Positions 1 to 7,765 of a stretch of 64,000 nt of DNA are shown piece after piece. The notes under the pieces are model-generated. The model had not been told where the DNA came from. It searched no databases and was given only the letters and a program-made list of their open reading frames with translations. Within the stretch, counting starts at the first letter, position 1. Every line of letters starts with the position of its first letter. The DNA comes from Saccharopolyspora galaxeae (GTDB taxonomy: Bacteria > Actinomycetota > Actinomycetes > Mycobacteriales > Pseudonocardiaceae), in NCBI RefSeq assembly GCF_016526145.1, contig NZ_JADDUE010000003.1, positions 310,001 to 374,000 of the forward strand. The letters are read 5' to 3'. Position numbers and translations under genes: made by a program.

Positions 1-1957
1 GCGCCTCCACCGGTGAGCTGAAGTCGGCCACCGACAACCGGCCCGACCAGCGGTCCTCGGTGAGCACCAGCGGGCGCGGCTCGCCCATCGGCTCCAGCCC
101 GGGATCGATCACCACGGCCAGCCCGGCCCGGCGGCCGGACGGCACCTGGATCACGTCGCCCTTGCGCAGCTTCTCCAACGACTTCGCCGCCTCCGCGCGC
201 CGCGACGCGCGGTTCTGCTTGGCCAGCGCCTTCTCCCGGTCGCTGATGCGGCGGCGCAGCGCGAAGTACTCGGCGAAGTCGCCGAGGTGGCACTCCATCG
301 ACTCGGCGTAGCCCTCCAGCGCTTCGGCGTTGCGCTCCACCCGGCGGGACATGCCGACCACCGAGCGGTCCGCCTGGAACTGCGCGAACGACTGCTCCAG
401 CAGGTCCCGCGAGGCGTCCCGGCCGACGCGCTGCACCAGGTTCACCGCCATGTTGTAGCCGGGGCGGAACGACGAGCGCAGCGGGTACGTGCGGGTGGAA
501 GCCAGACCCGCGACCTGCTTCGGGTCCACGCCCGGCTGCCAGATCACGACCGCGTGGCCCTCCACGTCGATGCCGCGGCGGCCCGCCCGGCCGGTGAGCT
601 GGGTGTACTCGCCGGGGGTGAGGTCGACGTGCGACTCGCCGTTGAACTTGACCAGCCGCTCCAGCACCACCGTGCGGGCAGGCATGTTGATGCCCAGCGC
701 GAGGGTCTCGGTGGCGAACACGGCCTTGACCAGGCCGCGCACGAACAGCTCCTCGACGGTCTCCTTGAACGCGGGCAGCAGGCCGGCGTGGTGGGCGGCG
801 ACACCGCGCTCCAGCGCGTCCCGCCACTCCCAGTAACCCAGCACCTCCAGGTCGGACTCCGGCAGCGAGGCGGTGTGCTCCTCGACCACCTCGCGGATCT
901 CGTCCACCTCGTGCTCGGTGGTCAGCCGCAGGCCCGAGCGCACGCACTGGCTCACCGCGGCGTCGCAACCGGCGCGGCTGAAGATGAACACGATCGCGGG
1001 CAGCAGCCCGGCCGCGTCCAGGTTGGTCAGCACCTCCACCCGCGACGGGGTGAAGAACTTCGGCGGTTTCGGCCCCTTGCGCCGCCCCGGCGGGCCGCCG
1101 CGACCGCGGCCCGGCGGCATGTGCGTGCGGGCGAGTTCCTGGGTGTGCCGCAGCAGCCGCGGGTTCAGCTTCAGCTCGCGGTCCTCGGTCTCACCGCCGA
1201 ACAGGTCGAACATCCGCGAGCCCACCAGCATGTGCTGCCACAGCGGCACCGGGCGGTGCTCGTCGACCACGACGCGGGTGTCGCCGCGGACCTCGACCAG
1301 CCACTCGCCGAACTCCTCGGCGTTGCTGACCGTCGCCGACAGGCTCGCCAGCTGCACCTGCTGCGGCAGGTGCAGGATCACTTCCTCCCACACCGCGCCG
1401 CGGAACCGGTCGGCGAGGTAGTGCACCTCGTCCATCACCACGTAGCCGAGCTGGTCGATGCCCTGGGAACTCGCGTAGAGCATGTTCCGCAGCACCTCGG
1501 TGGTCATCACCACCACCTGCGCGTCCCCGTTGATCGAGGTGTCGCCGGTCAGCAGCCCGACCGCGCCGGTGCCGTGGCGCTCGCAGAGGTCGGCGTACTT
1601 CTGGTTGGACAGCGCCTTGATCGGGGTGGTGTAGAAGCAGCGGCGGCCCTCGGCCAGCGCCAGGTGCACGGCGAACTCCCCGACCACCGTCTTGCCCGCG
1701 CCGGTCGGCGCGCACACCAGCGCGCCGTGCCCGGACTCCAGGGCCTGGCAGGCGGTGCGCTGGAACGGGTCCAGGTCGAAGGAGAGCTCGCCGGCGAACT
1801 CCGCGAACTTCGGGTGCGCGCTGCGGTGCCGGTGCGCCGAGTACGACTCGGCAGGCGACGCGGGGGTGTCCGGGTCGCGGGGCTGCGCGCCGACCGGCTG
1901 CGGGGAGTCCGCAGGGCTGCCCGGCTGCTGCGGTTGCGCCGGTTCCGGGTTCACCAT
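1..1957 (-). CDS. helY: DEAD/DEAH-box superfamily II RNA helicase, HelY/Mtr4-like (3' end cut by window)
   Basis: Reading the minus strand from ATG at 1957 gives an uninterrupted frame to the window edge (about 652 codons). A Pro-rich N-terminus (about 45 residues) is followed by a Q-motif-like FDLDPFQ, Walker A APTGAGKT, motif II DEVH, motif III SLSAT, and motif VI QLTGRAGRRG: the Ski2/Mtr4 type of SF2 helicase known in actinobacteria as HelY. A GGAGGA sits about 9 bases before the ATG, and an in-frame TGA lies about 30 codons upstream, so the start is well fixed. The family remodels RNA using ATP. HelY is normally next to tatC in this chromosomal block; here about 31 kb separates them. The C-terminal part is outside the window. 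Confidence 0.93.
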   Translation of the reverse strand, partial: MVNPEPAQPQQPGSPADSPQPVGAQPRDPDTPASPAESYSAHRHRSAHPKFAEFAGELSFDLDPFQRTACQALESGHGALVCAPTGAGKTVVGEFAVHLALAEGRRCFYTTPIKALSNQKYADLCERHGTGAVGLLTGDTSINGDAQVVVMTTEVLRNMLYASSQGIDQLGYVVMDEVHYLADRFRGAVWEEVILHLPQQVQLASLSATVSNAEEFGEWLVEVRGDTRVVVDEHRPVPLWQHMLVGSRMFDLFGGETEDRELKLNPRLLRHTQELARTHMPPGRGRGGPPGRRKGPKPPKFFTPSRVEVLTNLDAAGLLPAIVFIFSRAGCDAAVSQCVRSGLRLTTEHEVDEIREVVEEHTASLPESDLEVLGYWEWRDALERGVAAHHAGLLPAFKETVEELFVRGLVKAVFATETLALGINMPARTVVLERLVKFNGESHVDLTPGEYTQLTGRAGRRGIDVEGHAVVIWQPGVDPKQVAGLASTRTYPLRSSFRPGYNMAVNLVQRVGRDASRDLLEQSFAQFQADRSVVGMSRRVERNAEALEGYAESMECHLGDFAEYFALRRRISDREKALAKQNRASRRAEAAKSLEKLRKGDVIQVPSGRRAGLAVVIDPGLEPMGEPRPLVLTEDRWSGRLSVADFSSPVEA

Positions 1958-2195
1958 CCTCGACTCCTCCCGGGTGCCGGAGGTGTCCGGGCTGGAGATG
2001 TTCGGCTGGTTCGGGTGCGAACGGCTTGCGGCCACACTTCCAGGTTTTCACATCGCCCCGGCGGTCGTCGCACACACGCCCGCAGAGCTGTTCGGCGAGC
2101 GGCGCCGGGCGGTCACCGTTGCCGCCCTGACCGGAGCACCGGCGAGGACGACGTCGGCGCTGCTCAACCGCGAGGCGCTCGCAACACGCTCATGC

Positions 2196-3107
2196 TCACG
2201 CTGCTTCTCCGGTGAGGCTGGCCTCGGCCGGGGCGAGCACGCGCAATGCGCCGGGTTCGCAGCGCACGCTGACCGGCAGCCGCACCTGGGGTTCGCCATC
2301 GGCGAACGCCACCCAGCCGTTGCTGCCCGACAGCCGCACCGAACGGGCCCGCAGCGTGCGCACCGCCGGGTGCTGCACGTGCCCGCCGCTGCGCATCGTC
2401 GGCATGATCTTCAGGAAGTCCTCGCGGCCGACCTCGCCGACCACGGTGATGTCGAAGGTGCCGTCGCTCGGGTCGGCCCGCGGGCAGATCGGCACACCGC
2501 CGCCGTAGGAGGTGGTGTTGCCGATGGCCACGCAGGTCGCGGCCAGGTCGAGCACCGTGTTGTCCGCCTCGACCCGCAGCGGCATCGCCCGCAGCCGGGT
2601 CAGCTCGCGCAGGATCGCGAAGTCGTAGCGGGCGCGCCCGATGGGCAGCTTCGACCGGTTCACCCGCGCGTTGACCTGCGCGTCGAACCCGGCGCAGAGC
2701 ACCGTGGCGAACCGGTTCCCGCCGACCACCCGGCCCAGGTCCAGCACCCGCCGCTGCCCGTCCTGCAGCGCACCGGCCGCCACCCGCGTCGCCGCGAGCG
2801 GATCGGCGGGCAGGCCGAGCGCCCGCGCCAGGTCGTTGCCGGTGCCGACCGGGATCACCGCCAGCGCGGTGCGGGTTCCCACGCACGCCTGCACCGCCGC
2901 GTGCATCGCACCGTCACCGCCGACCACTGCCAGCACGTCCGCCTCACCGGCCACCGCGTCACCGGCCGAGGCGGCGAAGTCCTCGGCGGTCCGGGCGATC
3001 GCGACCCGCACGGCCGACACGGCGCGGAACCGCCGCACCACCTCGGCCGCGACCCCGGCGGCGCGGCCCCGGCCGGAAGCGGGGTTGATCAACACTACGG
3101 TGCGCAT
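2196..3107 (-). CDS. diacylglycerol kinase family lipid kinase (DgkB-like)
   Basis: 303 aa. The N-terminus has LINPASGRGRA, the family's phosphate-binding loop region, and VVGGDGAMHAAV is the GGDG catalytic signature of the DAGK/YegS/sphingosine-kinase fold, followed by IPVGTGNDLARALGLP. The length matches soluble bacterial DgkB/YegS proteins and no membrane segment is visible. The expected reaction is ATP-dependent phosphorylation of diacylglycerol or a related lipid at the inner membrane face. It lies upstream of helY on the same strand and 51 bp downstream of the NB-ARC regulator. A lipid kinase beside helY is common in this family of genomes, so I place it outside the inserted island. The exact lipid substrate cannot be read from sequence. 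Confidence 0.9.
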   Translation of the reverse strand: MRTVVLINPASGRGRAAGVAAEVVRRFRAVSAVRVAIARTAEDFAASAGDAVAGEADVLAVVGGDGAMHAAVQACVGTRTALAVIPVGTGNDLARALGLPADPLAATRVAAGALQDGQRRVLDLGRVVGGNRFATVLCAGFDAQVNARVNRSKLPIGRARYDFAILRELTRLRAMPLRVEADNTVLDLAATCVAIGNTTSYGGGVPICPRADPSDGTFDITVVGEVGREDFLKIMPTMRSGGHVQHPAVRTLRARSVRLSGSNGWVAFADGEPQVRLPVSVRCEPGALRVLAPAEASLTGEAA

Positions 3108-3158
3108 GGTGCAACATCGTGTCGCACGACCCTGTTCGGTGACCAGAGCCGTCCCCGC

Positions 3159-4535
3159 TCAGCTGAACCGGCCGGTCCGCAGCGCCGTCGTGGGCAACCC
3201 GGCTGGTACGGAAGGGCAACGGCGCAGCGTGCCGACCGGCTGATCCACCCGGAAGTACGGCTCGGCGGCGCGCAGGCGCTCACCCGCGAACAGCCCCGTC
3301 AGCTCGCGCAGCCGGTAGCGGCCGTCGGCCTCGGCGGCCAGCAGCCCGACCTCGGCCAGTTCGTCCAAGGCGCGTTCGGCGGTGTCCACGTCCACCTCGG
3401 CGAGCACGGCCGCCTGCCCGATCGCGATCTCGCCGTTGCCCGCCAAGGACAGCCGGCGGAACACGTGCAGGGCAGGCTCGGTGCAACGGCGGCACGACGC
3501 TTCGAAGGTCTCGCGCATCTGCAGATCACCCGCGGTGAGCGCGGCGAGCCTGCGGTGCGGGGCCGCCAGCCTGCGCGCCAACTGCTCCACCCGCGCGCCC
3601 GGGCGCGCGGCCAGCTGGTTCCCGGCGATGCGCAGCGCCAGCGGCAGGTGGTCGCACAGCTCGGCCAGCTCCGCGGTCGCCTCCGGCTCGGCGCTGATCC
3701 GCCGAGCGCCTGCGATCGACGACAGCAGCCGCTCGGACTCGGCGGGCCGCAGCTGCTCCAGCGCCGTGCGCGCGACCGATTCCAGTCCGGTGAGCTGGCG
3801 GGGACCGCTGATCAGCACCACGCAGTCCGGGTTGCTGGGTAGCAGCGGCCGGACCTGCCCCTCCTCGACGACGTCGTCGAACACCAGCAGCAGCTTGCGG
3901 TCGCGCAGCAGCGAGCGGTAGCGGCTCGCGCGGGCTTCGAACCTGGTGGGCAGCTCGTCGTCCGGGACGCCGAGGGCGCTCAGCAGCACGCCGAGCGCTT
4001 GCGCGGAGTTGCGCCCGCCCAGCCCCAGATGCACGCAGCCGTCCGGGAAACGTGGTGCGAGCCGGTGCGCGGCGTGCACCAGGAAGGCGGATTTGCCCAC
4101 GCCCGGCGGGCCGGACACGGTGATCACCGTCGCGGCGCGGGCTCCCCTGGCACGTCCGGCCGCGGCGAGGACTTCGCGCAGCTCCCGCTCCCGGCCGGTC
4201 AGATCGGCGATCTCCGGCGGTGGTTCCGGCCGCCCACCGGACGGGCAGCGCTGCGGTCGCGGCGGCGCGGCAGCCGCCTTCGCCCGGCCGCGGCGCAGGA
4301 ATTCCGCCGACGCGGCCGATCCTTCCGGCGCCAGCACGGAACCCAGCGCCTGCAAGGTGCGCACCTGCGGGCGGACGACCCGGTCGCGCTCCATGTCGCT
4401 GATCGCGCGGGAACTCACCCCGGAACGCGCGGCCAGGTCCTCCTGGGTCAGCCCCGCCGCCTCTCGCAGCGTCTTGAGCAGGTACGGGAATCGGGTGCTC
4501 GCGGCCGTTCCGTGCCCGGTACCCGCTATCGCCAT
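3159..4535 (-). CDS. HTH-XRE / NB-ARC ATPase transcriptional regulator
   Basis: 458 aa. Residues about 16-75 form a XRE-type helix-turn-helix (LREAAGLTQEDLAARSGVSS). A linker is followed by an NB-ARC/STAND ATPase with Walker A GPPGVGKS (142-149), Walker B-like KLLLVFDDV, and a winged-helix region near the C-terminus. Related actinobacterial regulators usually continue into a TPR or WD40 sensor region of several hundred residues; this one stops shortly after the winged helix, so it is a short form without a recognisable sensor. STAND proteins are signal-gated switches, and this would bind DNA through the N-terminus. It sits at the left end of the accessory island. Whether it controls the CIS genes or only the downstream lipid kinase is unknown. 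Confidence 0.85.
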   Translation of the reverse strand: MAIAGTGHGTAASTRFPYLLKTLREAAGLTQEDLAARSGVSSRAISDMERDRVVRPQVRTLQALGSVLAPEGSAASAEFLRRGRAKAAAAPPRPQRCPSGGRPEPPPEIADLTGRERELREVLAAAGRARGARAATVITVSGPPGVGKSAFLVHAAHRLAPRFPDGCVHLGLGGRNSAQALGVLLSALGVPDDELPTRFEARASRYRSLLRDRKLLLVFDDVVEEGQVRPLLPSNPDCVVLISGPRQLTGLESVARTALEQLRPAESERLLSSIAGARRISAEPEATAELAELCDHLPLALRIAGNQLAARPGARVEQLARRLAAPHRRLAALTAGDLQMRETFEASCRRCTEPALHVFRRLSLAGNGEIAIGQAAVLAEVDVDTAERALDELAEVGLLAAEADGRYRLRELTGLFAGERLRAAEPYFRVDQPVGTLRRCPSVPAGLPTTALRTGRFS

Positions 4536-4939
4536 CGACCCACCACCATTCCCGGCGGCGCGCCGACGCCGCCCCGCAGACCGGCGCCGGGTGGCGAACC
4601 GCGGCGCTGCGGGACCGGCGCCCGGAAAATTTCGAGCGAAACCCGCTGACCATTATCCGGCTCGCGCGGACCCGGGCACAATACTGCGCCAAGGCGCTTT
4701 CCCGGACGATCGTTTGCACGCGAACGCCGGTAGCGATGCACCCGAACGGCAGATTCGCGACACTCGAACAGCCGGTTCTCGCAGTACCGACCGGAAGGAA
4801 CCGCGTCGATTTCTGCGTGCCGAACTTCGTGGCCGAATTCAGCCGCCCCGTGATTGTCTGGCGAAAGCGCCGCGCCGGTCGGGCGGGCGGCGCCACGGGG
4901 CGAGGGGGAGGAATGCCGCACCAGTTCCCGGTGCGCGGC
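4536..4939. other. gene-free stretch upstream of the NB-ARC regulator
   Basis: About 400 bp between the start of the minus-strand regulator and the stop of the minus-strand membrane protein. Short open frames cross it on both strands, but none has a ribosome-binding site, domain or convincing codon pattern. It should contain the promoter of the regulator. I saw no clear hairpin or repeat. Confidence 0.6.
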
Positions 4940-6226
4940 TCATGGCTGCGCGTTCCGGAGCACGCCTGCGACGTTGAGCAGTTCCGAGCACTGGGTGGCC
5001 TGCTGCCCGGTAGCCGGTGTGCCGGGCCGCGCGCAGGTGACCGCGGCGGTGATCCGCTCCCCGGCGGGAACCTGGATCGGCGTGACCCAGTGGTAGTCCT
5101 GGTTCCGGAAGGTTTCCAGCGCTATTCGGGTGATCAGCCGATCGCCGAAGGAGATCGTGAGCACTCCTTCATCGCCCTGGTTGTTCGCCACCACCAGATC
5201 CGTGGCGAAGAACACCTTCCCTTCCGGAACCGTCCAGGTCCCGGCCGCGTTGTCGGCGCCATCGGTCACCACGGGCAGCGTGACGGATTCTTGACCGCCG
5301 CCGGGCGTGGTGTTCAGCGCATCCCCTTCACCCGGTTGCTTGGGCGGAGTCTCCGGCTGCGGCTTCGGCGGCTCCGGCTGCGGTTCCTCCGGCTGCCCGC
5401 CGGGCGGCACGAGTTCGCCCGCCGCGGCCATTTCCCGGGCTTGTTCCTCGGCCGCTTCCTTCGCCGATCGCTGCACCTGGGGGCGTACCAGTGTGAACCA
5501 CAGCAGCAGCAGGGCCAGCAGCAGCGCCAGCAGGGCCAGCAGCCACTTCGGGAAGATCGGGATCTGGTGCAGCTCGCCGTCGAACTGCTCCGGCGGCGCG
5601 AGTTCGTGCTCGCTCACCTCACCGGCATCCGGTGCGGCGGTGACCGTGAACGGCTTGCTCGGCGGTTTCCCGAACCAGTGCAACTTGCGCGCCCGCGCGC
5701 GCAGCCGCACCTCCCGCTGCTCGCCCGGTTCCAGCGCCGGTTGCTGCTCGTCGAGCCGGAACTTCAGCTCCTCGGCCGGATCCGCGGGTTCCAGCCCTAC
5801 CGCGAGCGGGGTGTTGCCCTGGTTGTGCAGCACCACCCAGAAGCGTCCGCTGCGCCAGCCCCGGCGGCGCTGCGGGGCCAGCCAACCGCGCAGCATCTGG
5901 AACGGTCCGATGTGGACGGTTCCTTCGGGGACCGTGACCAGCTCCGGGCGCTCCACCGGCAGCACCCGCACGGCCAGCGGCACTTCCCCGGCCGGAACCT
6001 CCGGGGACCGCGGCGGCCGCAGCCGCAGCGTCACCGTGCCGCGCGTTCCCGGATAAAGCGAGAGCCGTGCGGGTTCGACCACGGTCCACGACGCGCACTC
6101 GCCGACCACCTCGAACTCGTACGCCTCGACGATGTCGGTGTCGTTGCGCACCGCAAGGACGGCGGTCGCCTCCCCGCCGGGGGCCACGGCGATCGTCGTG
6201 CTCTCCAGCTCCGCTGATGTGCTCAC
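4940..6226 (-). CDS. CIS-associated membrane protein with immunoglobulin-like repeats (COG1470-like)
   Basis: 428 aa from GTG at 6226. The open frame extends further upstream, but that part is antisense to the LuxR gene and has no coding character, so the GTG beginning VSTSAELEST is chosen. Residues 1-200 read as two beta-sandwich modules of the COG1470 type (APGGEATAVLAVRNDTDIV; FWVVLHNQGNTPLAV). A single membrane helix spans about 228-247, a Pro/Glu/Gln-rich linker follows, and the last about 130 residues form a separate domain with two cysteines. Proteins of this layout, often annotated 'hydrolytic protein', occur in Streptomyces CIS loci (family knowledge). It is divergent from the LuxR regulator, 130 bp away, over a shared repeat element. 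No enzymatic motif is visible; a membrane or cell-wall role is inference. Confidence 0.8.
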   Translation of the reverse strand: MSTSAELESTTIAVAPGGEATAVLAVRNDTDIVEAYEFEVVGECASWTVVEPARLSLYPGTRGTVTLRLRPPRSPEVPAGEVPLAVRVLPVERPELVTVPEGTVHIGPFQMLRGWLAPQRRRGWRSGRFWVVLHNQGNTPLAVGLEPADPAEELKFRLDEQQPALEPGEQREVRLRARARKLHWFGKPPSKPFTVTAAPDAGEVSEHELAPPEQFDGELHQIPIFPKWLLALLALLLALLLLWFTLVRPQVQRSAKEAAEEQAREMAAAGELVPPGGQPEEPQPEPPKPQPETPPKQPGEGDALNTTPGGGQESVTLPVVTDGADNAAGTWTVPEGKVFFATDLVVANNQGDEGVLTISFGDRLITRIALETFRNQDYHWVTPIQVPAGERITAAVTCARPGTPATGQQATQCSELLNVAGVLRNAQP

Positions 6227-6356
6227 CCGAGAGAAGTTAAGCCGCCACGCACTCCGGACGGCAGGTCCGCGAGGGCAGCACCGGGGCAACACCACTGCCC
6301 GCATCGACGTTCCCGCGCTGCACCCGAGCGCGGTGCCAGACCAGATTGGAGTGCGG
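6227..6356. promoter_or_regulatory. divergent CIS promoter region with GGGCARCACC direct repeat
   Basis: The 130-bp divergent intergenic region holds GGGCAGCACC at 6273-6282 and GGGCAACACC at 6284-6293, a direct repeat with 11-bp period. The same pair, with 12-bp period, occurs in the effector/sheath divergent promoter at 17798-17819. It lies about 47 bp upstream of the membrane-protein start and 64 bp upstream of the luxR start. The inferred role is an operator for the adjacent LuxR-type regulator or another CIS regulator. Confidence 0.55.
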
Positions 6357-6983
6357 ATGACCACGAGAGTGCCGGTCGCGGTGCACGCCGCCGACGAGTT
6401 GTTGCAGGCGGGAACCATCGCGCTGCTGCGCCCCCGGCCGGAAGTGCGGCTGCTCGGCGAGGACGAGACCGACCAGGCCGCGGTGGCGCTGGCGGTGGTG
6501 GACCGGCTCGACGAGCAGGCCGTGCGGCTGCTGCGCCAGTTGCAGCGCGGCTCGCCCGCGCGCACCGGCCTGGTGATCGGCGAGTTCGGGCACAACGCGC
6601 TGCGGCTGACCATCGAGTGCGGAGTGGGCGCGGTGCTGCGCCGCGCCGAAGCCGACCAGGACCGGCTGGTGTCGCTGGTGCTCGCGCTGATCCGCGGCGA
6701 GGGCGTGCTGCCCGGGGACATGCTGGGCCGGTTGCTCGACCACGTGGGGCAGTTGCAGCGCAACGCGGGCGAATCGGGCGGGTTGAGCCTGTCCGCGCTG
6801 ACCGCGCGGGAGGTCGAGGTGCTGCGGCTGGTCTCCGAAGGCTTCGACACCGGCGAGATCGCGGTGAAGATGTCCTACTCGGAGCGCACGGTCAAGAACG
6901 TGCTGCACGAGATCACCACCCGGTTGCAGCTGCGCAACCGCGCGCACGCCGTCGGATACGTGATGCGGCACGGGCTCATCTGA
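6357..6983 (+). CDS. LuxR/NarL-type transcriptional regulator of the CIS locus
   Basis: 208 aa. The C-terminal LuxR helix-turn-helix is clear at about 148-205 (LTAREVEVLRLVSEGFDTGEIA, then SERTVKNVLHEITTRL). The N-terminal about 125 residues resemble a response-regulator receiver in size and pattern, but the usual acidic pocket and the hydrophobic strand ending in a phospho-accepting Asp are not recognisable, so phosphorylation is doubtful. ATG at 6357 is chosen because GGAG lies 6 bases upstream; the frame is open further 5' but without a start signal. LuxR regulators of this type sit beside the CIS cluster in Streptomyces (family knowledge). It is probably the pathway-specific regulator of the CIS genes on both sides of the ars insertion. 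Confidence 0.85.
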   Translation: MTTRVPVAVHAADELLQAGTIALLRPRPEVRLLGEDETDQAAVALAVVDRLDEQAVRLLRQLQRGSPARTGLVIGEFGHNALRLTIECGVGAVLRRAEADQDRLVSLVLALIRGEGVLPGDMLGRLLDHVGQLQRNAGESGGLSLSALTAREVEVLRLVSEGFDTGEIAVKMSYSERTVKNVLHEITTRLQLRNRAHAVGYVMRHGLI

Positions 6984-7339
6984 GGCCTCGGGGCTTCGCC
7001 ACCGCTGAACGGACGGTTCGCCCGATCTGTTGGGACCGTCGGCCCGTCCGCTCCGGCGAGCACCCGGATCAAGCGGCGTCCGCGCCGCTGCCGAGCGAGC
7101 GGACCGCTGGACCGTTCGCCATGTCGCTAGCCGCGGCATCGGCCGAAGCGATTGACATCTTCGTGCGCGCCAACGCTCGCGTGTGGGAGCAGATCGCCAC
7201 CGACGACCCGGCGCCGTGGAAACGACACATGGCGGCCGTCACCCATGAGTGGTCCGCACACCGACGGGGCGCGTCGCGCCGCTGATCCGCAGGTCGTCTG
7301 CACAGTTCTCGCGCCGGAGCTCCCGCCAGCTGTCGGTGG
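6984..7339. other. gene-poor junction between CIS regulator and ars operon
   Basis: About 350 bp between the luxR stop and the arsC stop. It marks one edge of the arsenic cassette that interrupts the CIS locus. Apart from a doubtful 54-codon frame (listed separately) I see no gene, no transposase remnant and no obvious direct repeat matching the other edge near 9763. Confidence 0.5.
7121..7285 (+). CDS. possible small hypothetical protein, 54 aa
   Basis: ATG at 7121 to TGA at 7285. The predicted peptide (MSLAAASAEAIDIFVRANAR...) is unfamiliar, begins with a possible amphipathic helix and has fairly balanced codon use. There is no convincing ribosome-binding site upstream, so it may be a remnant of a longer gene damaged when the arsenic genes inserted, or just an open frame. 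Confidence 0.25.
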   Translation: MSLAAASAEAIDIFVRANARVWEQIATDDPAPWKRHMAAVTHEWSAHRRGASRR

Positions 7340-7765
7340 TTAGCTGTTGACCAGTTCCGCGAAGAGATCGCGGATGCGCTGGTCGATGTTGTCGCGGATG
7401 GTGCGGACCTCTTCGATGGATTTGCCTGCCGGGTCGGTGAGGCGCCAGTCGAGGTAGCGCTTGCCGGGGAAGACGGGGCAGGCGTCGCCACAGCCCATGG
7501 TGATTACGACGTCAGCCGCCTCGACGGCTCCGGTGGTGAGCCTTTTCGGCGCCTCGTGGGCGAGGTCGATGCCGAGCTCGAGCATGACCTCATGCACGGC
7601 GGGATTGATGCTCGCGGCCGGCGCCGATCCCGCCGACCTGACGGTCACCCTGCCCTGCGCATGGTGCTGCAACAGAGCGGCGGCCATCTGGGATCGGCCC
7701 GCGTTGTGCACGCAGACGAACAGAACTTCCGGCGGGTCGGTCACGGTATCTCCGTTGGGTTTCAT
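7340..7765 (-). CDS. arsC: arsenate reductase, low-molecular-weight phosphatase fold
   Basis: 141 aa. The LMW-PTP signature C-x5-R is at Cys18-Arg24 (VCVHNAGRSQ), with the conserved Asp-Pro pair later (RLTDPAG). A further Cys pair in GCGDACPVFPG matches the thiol-dependent ArsC type. It reduces arsenate to arsenite in the cytoplasm, the form exported by Acr3. It overlaps acr3 by 4 bases (ATGA), so the two are translationally coupled. In mycothiol producers such enzymes can use mycothiol/mycoredoxin; a mycothiol ligase gene lies in this window, but which thiol this enzyme uses is inference. Confidence 0.93.
   Translation of the reverse strand: MKPNGDTVTDPPEVLFVCVHNAGRSQMAAALLQHHAQGRVTVRSAGSAPAASINPAVHEVMLELGIDLAHEAPKRLTTGAVEAADVVITMGCGDACPVFPGKRYLDWRLTDPAGKSIEEVRTIRDNIDQRIRDLFAELVNS

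Noticed and set aside
287-3842. Long plus-strand open frames (642 and 716 codons) across the helicase and lipid-kinase region
   Set aside because: They are antisense frames of high-GC genes; the minus-strand frames carry complete helicase and DAGK motifs, while these are His/Arg/Ala-rich with no domain.
5475-5489. VQRS just after the membrane helix of the Ig-like protein (about residues 251-254)
   Set aside because: A single copy in a basic stop-transfer region; too weak to join the [VIL]QR pattern of the disordered protein and effector.
6227-6850. N-terminal extension of the CIS membrane protein to 636 aa
   Set aside because: The extra region is antisense to the LuxR gene and is Ser/Arg/Thr-rich noise; GTG at 6226 gives a family-like start.
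7069-7491. 140-codon minus-strand frame overlapping arsC
   Set aside because: It shares DNA with arsC in another frame and shows only Ala/Ser/Arg-rich shadow sequence.
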